A DNA stretch of 64,000 nucleotides from VRUE01 sp050258095 (GCA_050258095.1 JBLMYD010000085.1:1-64000); one strand, 5' to 3'. Shown: positions 40,651 through 49,859, counted from the stretch's first letter. Numbers and translations: made by a program. Notes: a model not told the origin generated them from the sequence alone.

Positions 40651-40722
40651 CTCCGGGGGTGGGACTCGAACCCACATTGGACGCCTTAACAGGGCGCTGC
40701 CTTACCAGTCGGCCACCCCGGA
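40651..40722 (-). tRNA. tRNA-Asn (GTT)
   Basis: Cloverleaf: acceptor TCCGGGG/CCCCGGA, D arm GCC/GGC, anticodon loop CTGTTAA (GTT), T arm GTGGG-TTCGAGT-CCCAC, discriminator G, no encoded CCA. An HNH gene starts on the same strand upstream. Confidence 0.93.
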
Positions 40723-40735
40723 TCGACACGCTGCA

Positions 40736-41341
40736 CTAATCCGAACTGGCTACTCCGGACGGCAGCGGCGCAGCGGACTTTACCGGTAGATCGACGGCAC
40801 CAACCTCAAGCTCGGCATGGCAATTGGCGCAGAGCAGCACGCACTTCGCCGCCTCCGCGCGCAGCTTCTCCAAGGATCGCGTGATCCCGCGCACGCCCAG
40901 GCCGAACGACTTGGTCGTCGGGTCGAGGTGATGGAACTGAAGGGCCGCCGGGTGTCGCGCATACCCACACAGAGCACATGCACCGCCCGCCTCTGCGACG
41001 AGCATCTCCTTCACCTTCCGCCGCCGACGCGCTACCGCTTCGGCGTTGCACTTGGCGCAGCGTAGACGGCGTTCGGAGACGACGGAGACGTGCCGCGTCA
41101 GGCCATGCCTCTTGCAGACGAGCTCGACCTCGCGCTTTCCCTCGCGGCGAAGGTCATTGAGAACCTCACGTCGCCGTGCCTGCCGCGTTCGCAACCCGTG
41201 GCGCTTCAGCCACTTCTTCGCCGTCGAGTCGCTGACGCCGAGCCGCCGCGCGATCTTCTCGATCGTCAGCCCCTCGTCCACGAGGCGCTTCAATTCCGCT
41301 CGACGGAGGCCCTGCCCTGTCCGGCTTTCCCCCGGATCCAT
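40736..41341 (-). CDS. HTH plus HNH endonuclease-like protein
   Basis: A 201-residue protein. The first 60 residues have a helix-turn-helix (LTIEKIARRLGVSDSTAKKWL). The C-terminal half has the HNH/ββα-metal type pattern: CALCGY, FHHLDP, then CVLLCANCHAELE, so four zinc cysteines and catalytic His are present. Such proteins are common in phage, homing or defence contexts. It sits between tRNA-Asn and a nuclease-like gene. Function not known. Confidence 0.75.
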   Translation of the reverse strand: MDPGESRTGQGLRRAELKRLVDEGLTIEKIARRLGVSDSTAKKWLKRHGLRTRQARRREVLNDLRREGKREVELVCKRHGLTRHVSVVSERRLRCAKCNAEAVARRRRKVKEMLVAEAGGACALCGYARHPAALQFHHLDPTTKSFGLGVRGITRSLEKLRAEAAKCVLLCANCHAELEVGAVDLPVKSAAPLPSGVASSD

Positions 41342-41389
41342 GCGGAAATGATCTTCGCCGGATCGGACGCCAATACGAACACGCGTTCG

Positions 41390-42799
41390 CTACTCGAACC
41401 CGAACGGCACGATCTCGGCGAGGCGCTGGAGGTTGGTCTCGTGCTCGCGGCGAACGGTGGTCTCCGACTTCGCAGGGGCAGGCGGGGCCGCGGCGGCAGG
41501 CTCGGTCGCCTGCTCCTCTTTCTGGATCTTCGGCGCCTTGGTGGGAGGCGGCACGATCCCCTGGACCAGGTCGCGATAGAACTCGGTCACCTGGCGCTGG
41601 GTCTCGGTGACGAACGATCCCTCCTTGCGACCGTCCTTCTTCCCCATCGGTCTCGAGAGCGCGACGACGAACCCGCGGGGCTCGCGTTTGGGCTCGTCCT
41701 TCATCAGCAGCAGCTCGGGCCTTTTGCGGCAGTCCTTCAGCAGCTCCGAGCGAGTGGCGCGCACGCGAGCGAACCGGACATCGATCCGGAGGTCGTCGGG
41801 CGCGCCCTTCAACTGGCGAAGCAACCAGTTGATCCGGGTCCTTGGCCTCCCCTCCCGGGGGGCGGGCACCTCGACGCTCGTCGTCACCAGCCGCGCCCGA
41901 AGGTCCGCCTCGATCCCGATCGGGCCGACGGCATCCGGCACCTGTATCGAGCAGGTGAAGGTCCCGTCCGACGCCAATCGCCGAGTCGCGGCGGCGATCT
42001 GCTCCGTCGGCGACTTGCCGCGTGGACGCAGGTGCTTGACGTCCACCCCAAGCCCCTGGCTCAGGTGGAGACAGAGGTACTCAGCGAACTGCTCCCAGCG
42101 TCCGGCGATCGCTTCGGCCTGCGGGTCCTCGGCCCGCAGCGTGCCGTTGCGGGCGCTTTCCCTCACACCGACCCACTCGTTGCCCATGCCGTTGAAACCG
42201 CTGGCGCCCGACTTCTCGTCGTCCAGGTACCGGATCAGCTCGCCGAGAATCCACGCCTGGTCGGGATCGGCTATCCCGCGGAACCTGTGCTGAACGATCG
42301 CCTCCGTCAGCACCCTCCACCATGACAGGTGGTACACAGTGAGACCTCGGAGCTTCGATTTGCGAACCGCGTAGGGCAGGGCTCGGGAGTCTCCGCGAAT
42401 CTGGTTTGAGATGGTCAGCAATCCGTCGAAACCATGCTCGCGCGCCAGGTCGAGGTACCGGGAAACCTGGTCTCCCTCCAGCAGAGCTCCGCCCGTCTTT
42501 ATCTCGACCAGGCAGCTCCACCGTTTCTTGCCACGCTCTACGACCACCGCCCCGTCCGGGATGTGCAGCTTCTCCTCTCCGTCGACGAACCGGAGCTCGG
42601 TGAACGTGGAGATCTTCCCCTTCGGCGCCTTCATCTCGGACAGAAGCCCGTGGCAGAAGTCCGGCACCGCGCTCATCACCGCCAGCAGGGCCGAGGCTGC
42701 GCGGCGCTCCTGCTCACCCTGATTGCGAATTCCCGCGGTGGGCAGCAGTCGGGCCGCTGTCCATTCGTCGCGCATCGAGTCCCAGCGTTCGCTCCCCAA
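41390..42799 (-). CDS. Actinobacterial 'stress response'-type protein with a PD-(D/E)XK-like nuclease motif
   Basis: A 469-residue protein of a family often named stress response protein in actinobacteria; no reaction is proven. An N-terminal domain has IPDGAVVV (Asp82) followed by LVEIKTG (Glu99, Lys101), the arrangement of PD-(D/E)XK nucleases, and an upstream Glu68. The middle is conserved (DPDQAWILGELIRYLDD). The C-terminal 70 residues are Ala/Pro/Lys-rich. TTG start at 42799 keeps the conserved RWDSMRDEW. It may process nucleic acid in defence or damage response. Confidence 0.7.
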   Translation of the reverse strand: MGSERWDSMRDEWTAARLLPTAGIRNQGEQERRAASALLAVMSAVPDFCHGLLSEMKAPKGKISTFTELRFVDGEEKLHIPDGAVVVERGKKRWSCLVEIKTGGALLEGDQVSRYLDLAREHGFDGLLTISNQIRGDSRALPYAVRKSKLRGLTVYHLSWWRVLTEAIVQHRFRGIADPDQAWILGELIRYLDDEKSGASGFNGMGNEWVGVRESARNGTLRAEDPQAEAIAGRWEQFAEYLCLHLSQGLGVDVKHLRPRGKSPTEQIAAATRRLASDGTFTCSIQVPDAVGPIGIEADLRARLVTTSVEVPAPREGRPRTRINWLLRQLKGAPDDLRIDVRFARVRATRSELLKDCRKRPELLLMKDEPKREPRGFVVALSRPMGKKDGRKEGSFVTETQRQVTEFYRDLVQGIVPPPTKAPKIQKEEQATEPAAAAPPAPAKSETTVRREHETNLQRLAEIVPFGFE

Positions 42800-42859
42800 A
42801 ACGACTCCTTCCGTACCCGTATAGGGCGAGAGCGTAGTCGTTCGGCGAGTCCGGTGGTG

Positions 42860-44638
42860 TTAACCGCGGACGCGCTCGGCGTGGGCGATGCGTTCGACCA
42901 GGGCGGCGCGTTCGCGGCTGAGGGCGGCGCGGCGCTCGTAGTCGTCGCGTTCACCGGCCGCGGCGATCTCGGCCTCGAGGCGGCGCTGCTCCAGCAGGAG
43001 GAAGTTGAGCTCCATCGCCTCCGGCGAGGCCGGCTCGTCGTGGGCGACGATCACCAGCTCGGCGATCAGGCCGGAGAGCTCGGCGTCGTCGCGCGGCAGG
43101 TCCGAGGCGGGATCGCCGGGGTGCTTGCGCAGCCAGGCGGCGACGCGGGCGCCGAGCGGCGAGAGGTGTCCCTCGCTGAGGCGCGCCAGGTATTCGCTGC
43201 CCTCGTCGGGGAGCGCGATGCACATCGCCAGCAGCGCCCGCTCGCGACGCTCGCGCGAGGTCAGCTCGGCGGCTCGCCGGGGCGCGGGTGCTCCGGCAGC
43301 GTCGCCGGTCGCAGCCGCGGACTCGCCGCCGCTCGCCGGCCGGGACGCCACCACCCGCCCCATCACCATCGCCGGCTCGAGGTCGAGCCGCTCGGCGACC
43401 CGCCGCACCAGGTCGTCGCGGCTGGCGCTCTCCCCCATGCCGGCGAGGATCGGCGCGACCTCGGCCAGCGCCCCGTCGCGCTCGGCGGGCGAGCCGACGT
43501 CGGTGCGGCCGAGCACGAGGTCGACCTGGAAGGCGGTCAGCTCGACGGCGCCGTCGAGCAGCGCCCGGAAGCGATCCGCACCGCCCTCGGCGGCCATCGT
43601 CTCGGCCGGGTCCTCGCCGGCCGGCATCGCCGCCACGCGCAGGCGCATCTTGCGCCCGGCCGCGACCCGCTGGGCGCGCAGCATCGCCTCCTGGCCGGCG
43701 GCGTCGGCGTCGAGCGCGAGCACGACCTCCTCGACCATCCCGGAGAGCGCCGCCACCTGCTCGCCGGTGATCGCCGTGCCCATCACTCCGACCGCCTCCT
43801 CGATCCCGGCCTGGTGCAGGGCGAGCACGTCCGTGTATCCCTCGACCACGACGGCCCGCCCGGCTTTGGCGATCGCCGCCTTGGCGAGGTCGATCCCGTA
43901 CAGCATCTGACTCTTGTGGAAGAAGTCGGTCTCGGCCGTGTTGACGTACTTGGCGCCCTGGTCGGAGCGCATCGCCCGCCCGCCGAAGCCGAGCGTGCGC
44001 CCGCGCCGGTCCCGGATCGGGAACATGATCCGCGAGCGGAAGCGGTCGTACTCGCCGCCGCCGCGGCCGCGCTGGACGAGGCCGACGCCGCGCAGCTCCT
44101 CGACCTCGAAGCCGGCCCGCTGCCCACGCAGCAGCACCTTGTCCCAGGCGCTGGGCGCGAAGCCGACCCCGAACGCGCGCAGGACCTCCTCGCCCAGGCC
44201 GCGCCCGGTCAGGTACTCGCGCGCCTTCGCCGCCTCCTCGGATTCCCACAGGTAGGCCGCGTAGAAGGCAGCCGTGCGGTCGAGCAGGTCGCCGAGGCGG
44301 CGGCGCTGCTGCCGCCGCGCCTCCGCCTGCGGGTCCTCCTTCTCGCGCTCCAGCTCCACCCCGTAGCGGTCGGCGAGCAGCTCGACCGCCTCGGCGAAGC
44401 CCAGGCCCTCCTTCTCTTCGACGAACTTGATCGTGTCGCCGCCGGCGCCGCAGCCGAAGCAGTGGTAGAGCTTTTCCTGCGCGTCGACCGAGAACGACGG
44501 CGTGCGCTCCTCGTGGAAGGGACAGAGGCCGACCCAGCGCGCTCCCTGGCGGCGCAGGTCGGTGTGCGCGGAGACGACCTCGACGATGTCGGCGGCCTGC
44601 TTGACGCGCTCCAGGCTCTCAGCCGAGATCAGCGCCAC
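42860..44638 (-). CDS. dnaG: DNA primase
   Basis: Makes RNA primers at the fork. A 592-residue protein: N-terminal CHC2 zinc finger (CPFHEERTPSFSV, CFGCGAGGD), TOPRIM core (VVVEGYTDVLALHQAG, LALDADAAG), and C-terminal helicase-binding region. The zinc-finger spacing is C-x2-H-x(n)-C-x2-C. GTG 44638 overlaps the dgt end by 10 bases; dgt-dnaG order is the same as in mycobacteria. Confidence 0.97.
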   Translation of the reverse strand: MALISAESLERVKQAADIVEVVSAHTDLRRQGARWVGLCPFHEERTPSFSVDAQEKLYHCFGCGAGGDTIKFVEEKEGLGFAEAVELLADRYGVELEREKEDPQAEARRQQRRRLGDLLDRTAAFYAAYLWESEEAAKAREYLTGRGLGEEVLRAFGVGFAPSAWDKVLLRGQRAGFEVEELRGVGLVQRGRGGGEYDRFRSRIMFPIRDRRGRTLGFGGRAMRSDQGAKYVNTAETDFFHKSQMLYGIDLAKAAIAKAGRAVVVEGYTDVLALHQAGIEEAVGVMGTAITGEQVAALSGMVEEVVLALDADAAGQEAMLRAQRVAAGRKMRLRVAAMPAGEDPAETMAAEGGADRFRALLDGAVELTAFQVDLVLGRTDVGSPAERDGALAEVAPILAGMGESASRDDLVRRVAERLDLEPAMVMGRVVASRPASGGESAAATGDAAGAPAPRRAAELTSRERRERALLAMCIALPDEGSEYLARLSEGHLSPLGARVAAWLRKHPGDPASDLPRDDAELSGLIAELVIVAHDEPASPEAMELNFLLLEQRRLEAEIAAAGERDDYERRAALSRERAALVERIAHAERVRG

Positions 44639-45642
44639 AGGGATTCCTCGGGCACGGTCAGCTCGGCGAACTTGGCGATGCAGTAGCGGTCGGTCATGCC
44701 GGCGAGGTAGTCGGTCACCCGCGCCGGCGCGTCGGCATCCGGATCGAGCTCGGGAACCTCGTCCAGATGGTCGAGGTAGTGGTCGAAGAGCGCCCGCATC
44801 GCGCGGTGCACCCGCTCGTGCTCGTCGCGGGCGACCGGGCCGAGGTAGACGCGATCGAACATGAACTTGCGCAGGCGCAGCATCGCGCCGCCGACCTCCT
44901 CGCTCTGGGCGATGTCGCCCGCTCCGCGCGAGCGCTCGACGATGTCGCGAACCAGCGTGTCGATCCGCGCCGAGCCGGTCTCGCCGAGCAGCTCGATCTC
45001 CGCCACCGGAAGGTCGCCCGCGCTGAGGATCCCGGCCCGCAGCGCGTCGTCGATGTCGTGGTTGATGTAGGCGACGCGATCGACCAGCTTGACGATCCGC
45101 CCCTCCAGCGTCGCCGGCTTGCGCGAGCCGGTGTGGTTGAGGATGCCGTCGCGCACCTCCTCGGTCAGGTTGAGGCCTCGCCCGTCGCGCTCCAGCACCT
45201 CGACGACGCGCAGCGAGTGCTCGTTGTGCCTGAAGCCCGCTCCCCCGTGCTCGCGCAGCGCCGCGTCCAGCGCCTCCTCGCCGGCGTGGCCGAAGGGCGG
45301 GTGGCCGAGGTCGTGACCGAGGCCGATCGCCTCGGTCAGGTCCTCGTTGAGGCCGAGGGCTCGCGCCACCGTGCGGGCGATCCCGCACGCCTCGAGCGTG
45401 TGGGTGAGCCGCGTGCGGTAGTGGTCCCCCTCGGGCGCGACGAAGACCTGCGTCTTGTGCTTGAGGCGCCGGAACGCCTTCGAGTGGACGATGCGGTCGC
45501 GGTCGCGCTGGAACGGCGTCCGCAACGGGCTGTCGGCCTCCTCGACCCGCCGCCGCGCCGGATAGGACCGCGTCGCCCCCTCGATCAAGAACTGCTCCTC
45601 CCAAGCAGAGACCCGGTCCTCGAGGCTGACAGTCAGGGACAC
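44629..45642 (-). CDS. dgt: dGTPase-like HD-domain triphosphohydrolase
   Basis: Hydrolyses dGTP or related dNTPs. 337 residues with HD motifs RLTHTLEACG, GHDLGHPPFGHAGE and a later Asp (NHDIDDALRAG), plus the family N-terminus RDRDRIVHSKAFRRL. GTG start at 45642. Paired with dnaG. Actual nucleotide preference unknown. Confidence 0.93.
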   Translation of the reverse strand: MSLTVSLEDRVSAWEEQFLIEGATRSYPARRRVEEADSPLRTPFQRDRDRIVHSKAFRRLKHKTQVFVAPEGDHYRTRLTHTLEACGIARTVARALGLNEDLTEAIGLGHDLGHPPFGHAGEEALDAALREHGGAGFRHNEHSLRVVEVLERDGRGLNLTEEVRDGILNHTGSRKPATLEGRIVKLVDRVAYINHDIDDALRAGILSAGDLPVAEIELLGETGSARIDTLVRDIVERSRGAGDIAQSEEVGGAMLRLRKFMFDRVYLGPVARDEHERVHRAMRALFDHYLDHLDEVPELDPDADAPARVTDYLAGMTDRYCIAKFAELTVPEESLWR

Positions 45643-45697
45643 CCGTCGATCATAAGGAGCCGGGAAGAGACTCGCCGGAGCCTCCCGCGGACCAACT

Positions 45698-45749
45698 GGA
45701 CGTGCCGTCTATTGACGGTCAAATATGGCACTCAAGAGACGGCACGTCC
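45698..45749. repeat. Palindromic element family F copy 1
   Basis: GGACGTGCCGTCTATTGA (45698-45715) pairs with 45732-45749 with one mismatch. Centre CGGTCAAATATGGCAC resembles that of copy 2 (55776-55826). It lies between the dgt start and recO stop, 7 bases from the latter. Confidence 0.8.
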
Positions 45750-45755
45750 GGCGTC

Positions 45756-46481
45756 TCACGCCGCTGCTCTCAGCTGAACGTGCGCGTGATGCTCCAGCGT
45801 CTCTTTCACCGCGCGTTCGGCCTGGCGCAGAGCCGGCTCCGCGGCCCTCGGCGCTTCGGTCAAAGGCCGGCCGATCGCCTCGACCATGAAGCGGTGGGCG
45901 TCCTCGCCGAGGGGGAAGGAGCCCGCTTCGCAGCTCGAGCAGACGACGCCGCCTGCGGCCCCCGAGAAGCCGCTCAGGTGCTCGGCGTCGCCGCAATGGG
46001 CACACGCCGCCAGCTCCGGCGCGAAGCCGGCGGCGAGCGCCAGCTTGAGGCGGAACGCGAGCGCCGTCTCCAGGGCGGCGCCGCGCTCGGCGGCCGGATC
46101 GTCGAGCAGGGCGAGGTAGCGGCAGAGCAGGTTGTAGGCGGGCGGGTTCGGCTCGGTCGTGTCGAGCAGGCGCAGGACGGCGTCGCAGGCGCGCGCGGCC
46201 GCGCCGAGTGCCGGGCCGGAGGCCCGCAGGCGAGGGAAGCCGTCGACGGTGGCGACGTTGGTGACCGTGAGCAGCTCGCCGCGGCCTTCGTGCAGGACCA
46301 GGTCGAGCCGGAAGAAGGGCTCGAGGCGACCGCCGAAGCGCGACTTCGGCCGGCGCGCCCCCTTGGCGATCGCGCCGATCCGACCGCGGCTGCGCGAGTA
46401 GAGGTGGAGGATGCGGTCGGCCTCGCCGTAGCGGATGCTGCGCAGCACGACCGCCTCCGTCTTCAGCGTCTTGCCGGCCAC
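45756..46481 (-). CDS. recO: DNA repair protein RecO
   Basis: A RecFOR-pathway mediator that loads RecA. 241 residues: N-terminal OB-fold (KTLKTEAVVLRSIRYGEADRI), helical domain, and a zinc-binding CAHCGD...CSSC. GTG at 46481 is the natural family start. The longer upstream frame overlaps a decayed gene and is ignored. Confidence 0.94.
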   Translation of the reverse strand: MAGKTLKTEAVVLRSIRYGEADRILHLYSRSRGRIGAIAKGARRPKSRFGGRLEPFFRLDLVLHEGRGELLTVTNVATVDGFPRLRASGPALGAAARACDAVLRLLDTTEPNPPAYNLLCRYLALLDDPAAERGAALETALAFRLKLALAAGFAPELAACAHCGDAEHLSGFSGAAGGVVCSSCEAGSFPLGEDAHRFMVEAIGRPLTEAPRAAEPALRQAERAVKETLEHHAHVQLRAAA

Positions 46482-46539
46482 CGGCGCTCCGTTCGAGCTG
46501 CTTCGTCCACCCGGCAAAGTTGCCGCAGCGACCGGACGG

Positions 46540-46777
46540 CTACAGCTCGACCTGAGTCGGCTCGCCCTGCTCCAGCCAGCGCACCCGGTCGGCGACTCCC
46601 GCTTCTTCGAGCTCCCGCCGCGCGTGCGTCCATCGTGTAGCGGGCCGGACCGGTCGGCCAGAAACGAGCGGCGCCGAGGTTGACGATCGCGGTCCCGATC
46701 GGCGCGTTTGCGGCCAGCGCGTCTCGTATTGCCCCGTACCAGCGCGTGTCGCCGGAGATCCAGACGGGCCGATCGTG
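46540..46777 (-). pseudogene. Decayed metallo-beta-lactamase-fold hydrolase fragment
   Basis: Two short pieces of a UlaG/MBL-type hydrolase. The first (46777-46625) reads DRPVWISGDTRWYGAI, NLGAARFWPTGPARYTMDA. The second (46620-46540, another frame) reads RRELEEAGVADRVRWL, EQGEPTQVEL, the usual C-terminal end. The part between them and the N-terminal half are missing. The 377-base gap between recO and mutM otherwise holds nothing I can support. Confidence 0.65.
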
Positions 46778-46858
46778 CTGCTCGTGACGGTGAAGAGGCC
46801 GGGAGCCGGCCGCGGCACGGTGTGGCGAGTGCGAACTCATAGCACGCCGTCGGCTCCT

Positions 46859-47764
46859 TCAGGCGCGGCGCCGGGCCTTCGGCCGCCGCCGCAGTCGCAC
46901 CTGGCAGCTCGGGCAGTAGTAGGTCGAGCGACCGGAGACGACGATGCGGACGATCGGCGTCTCGCACTCGGGGCAGGGCTCGCCCTCGCGCGTGTGGACG
47001 AGGAACTCGTCCTGCATCGTCCCCTTCTCGCCGCGACCGTCGCGGTAATCGTCGATCGAGGCGCCGCCGCGCTCGATCCCGGCCTCGAGGGCGGCGACGA
47101 CGGCGTCCCGGAGGGCGCCCAGGTGCTCCGGCTTCATCGAGCCGGCGGGCGAGAGCGGGTGCAGCCGGGCGCGGAAAAGCGCCTCGTCGGCATAGATGTT
47201 GCCGACGCCCGCCAGCCGCGACTGGTCGAGCAGGAAGGACTTGAGCGGCGCCGTTCGTCCCGCCGCCATCTCGCCGAGATGCTCGGGCGTGAACTCCTCC
47301 GCAAGCGGCTCGACGCCGAGCTCGGCGAAGCGCGTCGCGAGGGCGGCATCGCCCACGGCGAGGAACGCCTCGCCGAAGCGGCGCGGATCGGTGAACCAGA
47401 GCTCGCGTCCGTCGGCCAGCCGGAAGCGGGCGCGCAGGTGGCGCTCGGAGGTTGAACGCTCGCCCTCGTAGAGGCGCATTCCCTTCGATGGGTCCAGCCT
47501 GCGCTCGCCCTCGACCAGCACCAGGTTGCCGGTCATCCGCAGGTGCATGACGAGGGTTCGCTCGCCGTCGAGCCCGAGCAGCAGGTACTTGCCCCGCCGT
47601 CCCAGGCCCTCGATCCTCGCTCCCGCGACCGCCGCTTCCAGCTCAGCGGGCGGGACGGGGCGGCACCAGCGCCCGTCGAGCACTTCCAGACCCTCGATCT
47701 CGACGCCGCGCAGCTCCGGATCGAGCTGCCGGCAGACCGTCTCCACCTCGGGCAGCTCGGGCAC
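46859..47764 (-). CDS. mutM: Formamidopyrimidine-DNA glycosylase
   Basis: Removes 8-oxoguanine and FaPy. 301 residues starting (M)PELPEVETV, with catalytic Pro and Glu; a conserved Lys in GRRGKYLLLGL; H2TH domain (LDQSRLAGVGNIYADEALF) and zinc finger CPECETPIVRIVVSGRSTYYC. The GTG at 47764 places Pro at position 2, required for catalysis. C-terminus is basic. Confidence 0.97.
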   Translation of the reverse strand: MPELPEVETVCRQLDPELRGVEIEGLEVLDGRWCRPVPPAELEAAVAGARIEGLGRRGKYLLLGLDGERTLVMHLRMTGNLVLVEGERRLDPSKGMRLYEGERSTSERHLRARFRLADGRELWFTDPRRFGEAFLAVGDAALATRFAELGVEPLAEEFTPEHLGEMAAGRTAPLKSFLLDQSRLAGVGNIYADEALFRARLHPLSPAGSMKPEHLGALRDAVVAALEAGIERGGASIDDYRDGRGEKGTMQDEFLVHTREGEPCPECETPIVRIVVSGRSTYYCPSCQVRLRRRPKARRRA

Positions 47765-47782
47765 CCGCCAGTTCTACAACAC

Positions 47783-47830
47783 GCTGACTTCGTCTTTCTT
47801 CGCCGCTGGGGCGAATAAAGGCGAAGTCAC
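47783..47830. repeat. Palindromic element family B copy 2
   Basis: Left CTGACTTCGTCTTTCTTCGC, right GGCGAATAAAGGCGAAGTCA, complementary with about three mismatches. It fills the gap between the xerD stop and mutM start and matches 33730-33778 in sequence. Confidence 0.8.
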
Positions 47831-47843
47831 CATCAAAGGGGAG

Positions 47844-48785
47844 TCAACTCGACGTGGCGCGGGGGTGCGCCTGGAAGTAGACCTCCTTGAGGCGCTCGCC
47901 GGAGAGGTGCGTGTACATCTGCGTGGTCGCGATGTCGGCGTGGCCGAGCATCTCCTGCACGGCGCGCAGGTCGCAGCCGCCCGCGAGCAGGTGCGTGGCG
48001 AAGCTGTGCCGCAGCGTGTGCGGGCTGAGCCGGCCGCCCAGCCCGGCGTTGCGGGCGTTGCGCTGGACGATCTTGTAGAGGCCCTGGCGGCTCAGGGGGC
48101 CGCCGCGAAAGTTGACGAAGAGCTTGACCTCGTGGCGTTCGCCGACCAGCTTCGGGCGACCGCCGCGCAGGTAGGCGGAGACGGCTGCGATCGCCTTGCG
48201 GCCGAGCGGCACGATCCGTTCCTTGTTGCCCTTTCCCCGCGCCCGCAGCAGCCCCTCGACCAGGTCGACGTCTCCCAGCTCGAGGCCGATCGTCTCCGAG
48301 GCGCGCAGGCCGCAGGCGTACATCACCTCGAGCAGGGCGCGGTCGCGAAGCGTCGTCGGCTCGTCCCCCCGCGGCGCCGCGAGCAGCTTCTGCACCTCGG
48401 CGTAGTTGAGCACCTGCGGCAGCTTCTTGGCGCGCCGGGGCGCGCTCAGCGCGGCGGTCGGGTCCTCGCCGATCAGCTCGTCGCGGCGCAGGTGCTTGTA
48501 GAAGGAGCGCAGGCAGGCCGCCTTACGATGGATGGTGGCCGAGGAGCAGGCCGGTCGTCCCTCGCCCGTGGCCAGCCCGGCCAGGAACTCGCTGACGTCG
48601 GCGGGCCTGGCCGCCAGCGGATCGAGTCCTCGCCCCGCGAGGAACTCGCCGTACTGATGCAGGTCGGTGCGGTACGCGTCGAGCGTGTTGCGCGACAGGC
48701 CGCGCTCCAGCTCGAGGTAGGAGAGGAAGTCGAGGACGAGGGACTCGAAGCGGGTCTCGGTGCGCGGCGCGGTGGCGACTGCCAT
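47844..48785 (-). CDS. xerD: Site-specific tyrosine recombinase XerC/XerD family
   Basis: A 313-residue recombinase for chromosome dimer resolution at dif. N-terminal SAM-like domain, catalytic residues ACGLRASE (Arg), GKGNKERIVPL (Lys), HTLRHSFATHLL (His, Arg), LGHADIATTQMYTHL (His, Tyr). Location near pyrG and recN matches mycobacterial xerD. No dif site was noticed in the window. Confidence 0.93.
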   Translation of the reverse strand: MAVATAPRTETRFESLVLDFLSYLELERGLSRNTLDAYRTDLHQYGEFLAGRGLDPLAARPADVSEFLAGLATGEGRPACSSATIHRKAACLRSFYKHLRRDELIGEDPTAALSAPRRAKKLPQVLNYAEVQKLLAAPRGDEPTTLRDRALLEVMYACGLRASETIGLELGDVDLVEGLLRARGKGNKERIVPLGRKAIAAVSAYLRGGRPKLVGERHEVKLFVNFRGGPLSRQGLYKIVQRNARNAGLGGRLSPHTLRHSFATHLLAGGCDLRAVQEMLGHADIATTQMYTHLSGERLKEVYFQAHPRATSS

Positions 48786-48812
48786 TGGGCGGCTGGTTCT
48801 CGCCGCTCGGCG

Positions 48813-49859
48813 TCAACCCTTGTGTCGCAAGGCGACACCCGCAGCGAGAGCGGCGGCGAAGAAGAGCGGGTCCTCCTCGAGCGTGCGCCCCATCGTCTCG
48901 GCCGGCAGTCCGCTCTGCGCGTAACCGGCGAGGTCGGCCGGCGCTTCGCGCAGCCGGTGTCGCCAGGCGGCGGCCTCGGCCAGGGTCGCGGTGACCACCG
49001 GGTTGCCGGACGGCACCGGGACCTCGACCGGCGCGAGGAGCATTCGCAGGACGGTGAGCGTGTGGTGGCTGACGGGCTTGTGCCGCTCGCGCGGATCGGC
49101 GCCGGAAAGACGCGGCGAGACCAAGGTGCGGAGGCCCAGGGCGAGGGCCGCGTGCGCCGTGTCCAGCGCCGCCATGCCGCCGTGCCCGAGACGGCTCTCG
49201 GAGCCGATGATCCCCGGACCCGGTCCGGCGACCGCCGCATCCCAGCCAAGCCCGTTGACCGCGGCGTCGATCGCACCCGCGACCGAGAGCGCGTCGTGCT
49301 CTCCCCCGTAGGCGGGAGCGGCGGTCACGTGACCCGCGAGCAGTCCCCGCTCGCGCAGCTCGGCGACGTCGCGACTGAGCGATCCCGGCAGCGCCCCTCC
49401 CCCGGTCTGCACATAGCCGACCTTCAGCCCTTGCCGCGCCTGCGCCGCCGCCCAGGCGGCCGGCGCCAGGTGCCCGTGCAGCGGAATCACCAGGACCGCC
49501 ATCCCACCCTCCTCCCGTTCCGGTGCGCTTTTTGTACCCACGGGGTCCATAAGGCGCACCGGAAGCTCGACGGGAGCGACCGGGTGCTGGAGCGAGGTGT
49601 AGTTGAGCTTCATCACGTGCTCGTCGCCGGTCGGCCCGGCGTCGAGGCCGCGGGTCAGGTTGACGTGGACGACGTCGAAGCCGCCCGAGCCGAGACCGAG
49701 GTCGAGGGCGGCGACGTTGACGACGACCTCGTCGCCCTCCCGCATCTCGCCGAGCAGCGCCGTGTCGGCCCAAGCCGGCCGGCGCTCGCCGCCGACCTCG
49801 ACGGTCAGCGGGTCCTCCTCGACGACGATCCCGCGGCGCAGCTGCAGGCGGCCGCTCAC
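48813..49859 (-). CDS. DUF3866 family protein
   Basis: A 348-residue actinobacterial family of unknown function. N-terminal beta-rich part with VVVNVAALDLGLGSGG, then a Rossmann-like half with VLVIPLHGHLAPA, YVQTGGGALPGSLSR and SGADPRERHKPVSHHTL. GTG 49859 overlaps the peptidase stop. Residues about 98-114 are encoded by a family A palindrome, inserted between the N-terminal half and MAVLV strand. Confidence 0.85.
   Translation of the reverse strand: MSGRLQLRRGIVVEEDPLTVEVGGERRPAWADTALLGEMREGDEVVVNVAALDLGLGSGGFDVVHVNLTRGLDAGPTGDEHVMKLNYTSLQHPVAPVELPVRLMDPVGTKSAPEREEGGMAVLVIPLHGHLAPAAWAAAQARQGLKVGYVQTGGGALPGSLSRDVAELRERGLLAGHVTAAPAYGGEHDALSVAGAIDAAVNGLGWDAAVAGPGPGIIGSESRLGHGGMAALDTAHAALALGLRTLVSPRLSGADPRERHKPVSHHTLTVLRMLLAPVEVPVPSGNPVVTATLAEAAAWRHRLREAPADLAGYAQSGLPAETMGRTLEEDPLFFAAALAAGVALRHKG
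49518..49564. repeat. Palindromic element family A inside the DUF3866 gene
   Basis: Left arm 49518-49539 (TTCCGGTGCGCTTTTTGTAC...) and right arm 49543-49564 identical to the right arm of the rsmB copy. Three mismatches in the left arm. Read in a frame shifted by one relative to rsmB, yielding LPVRLMDPVGTKSAPER. Confidence 0.88.
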
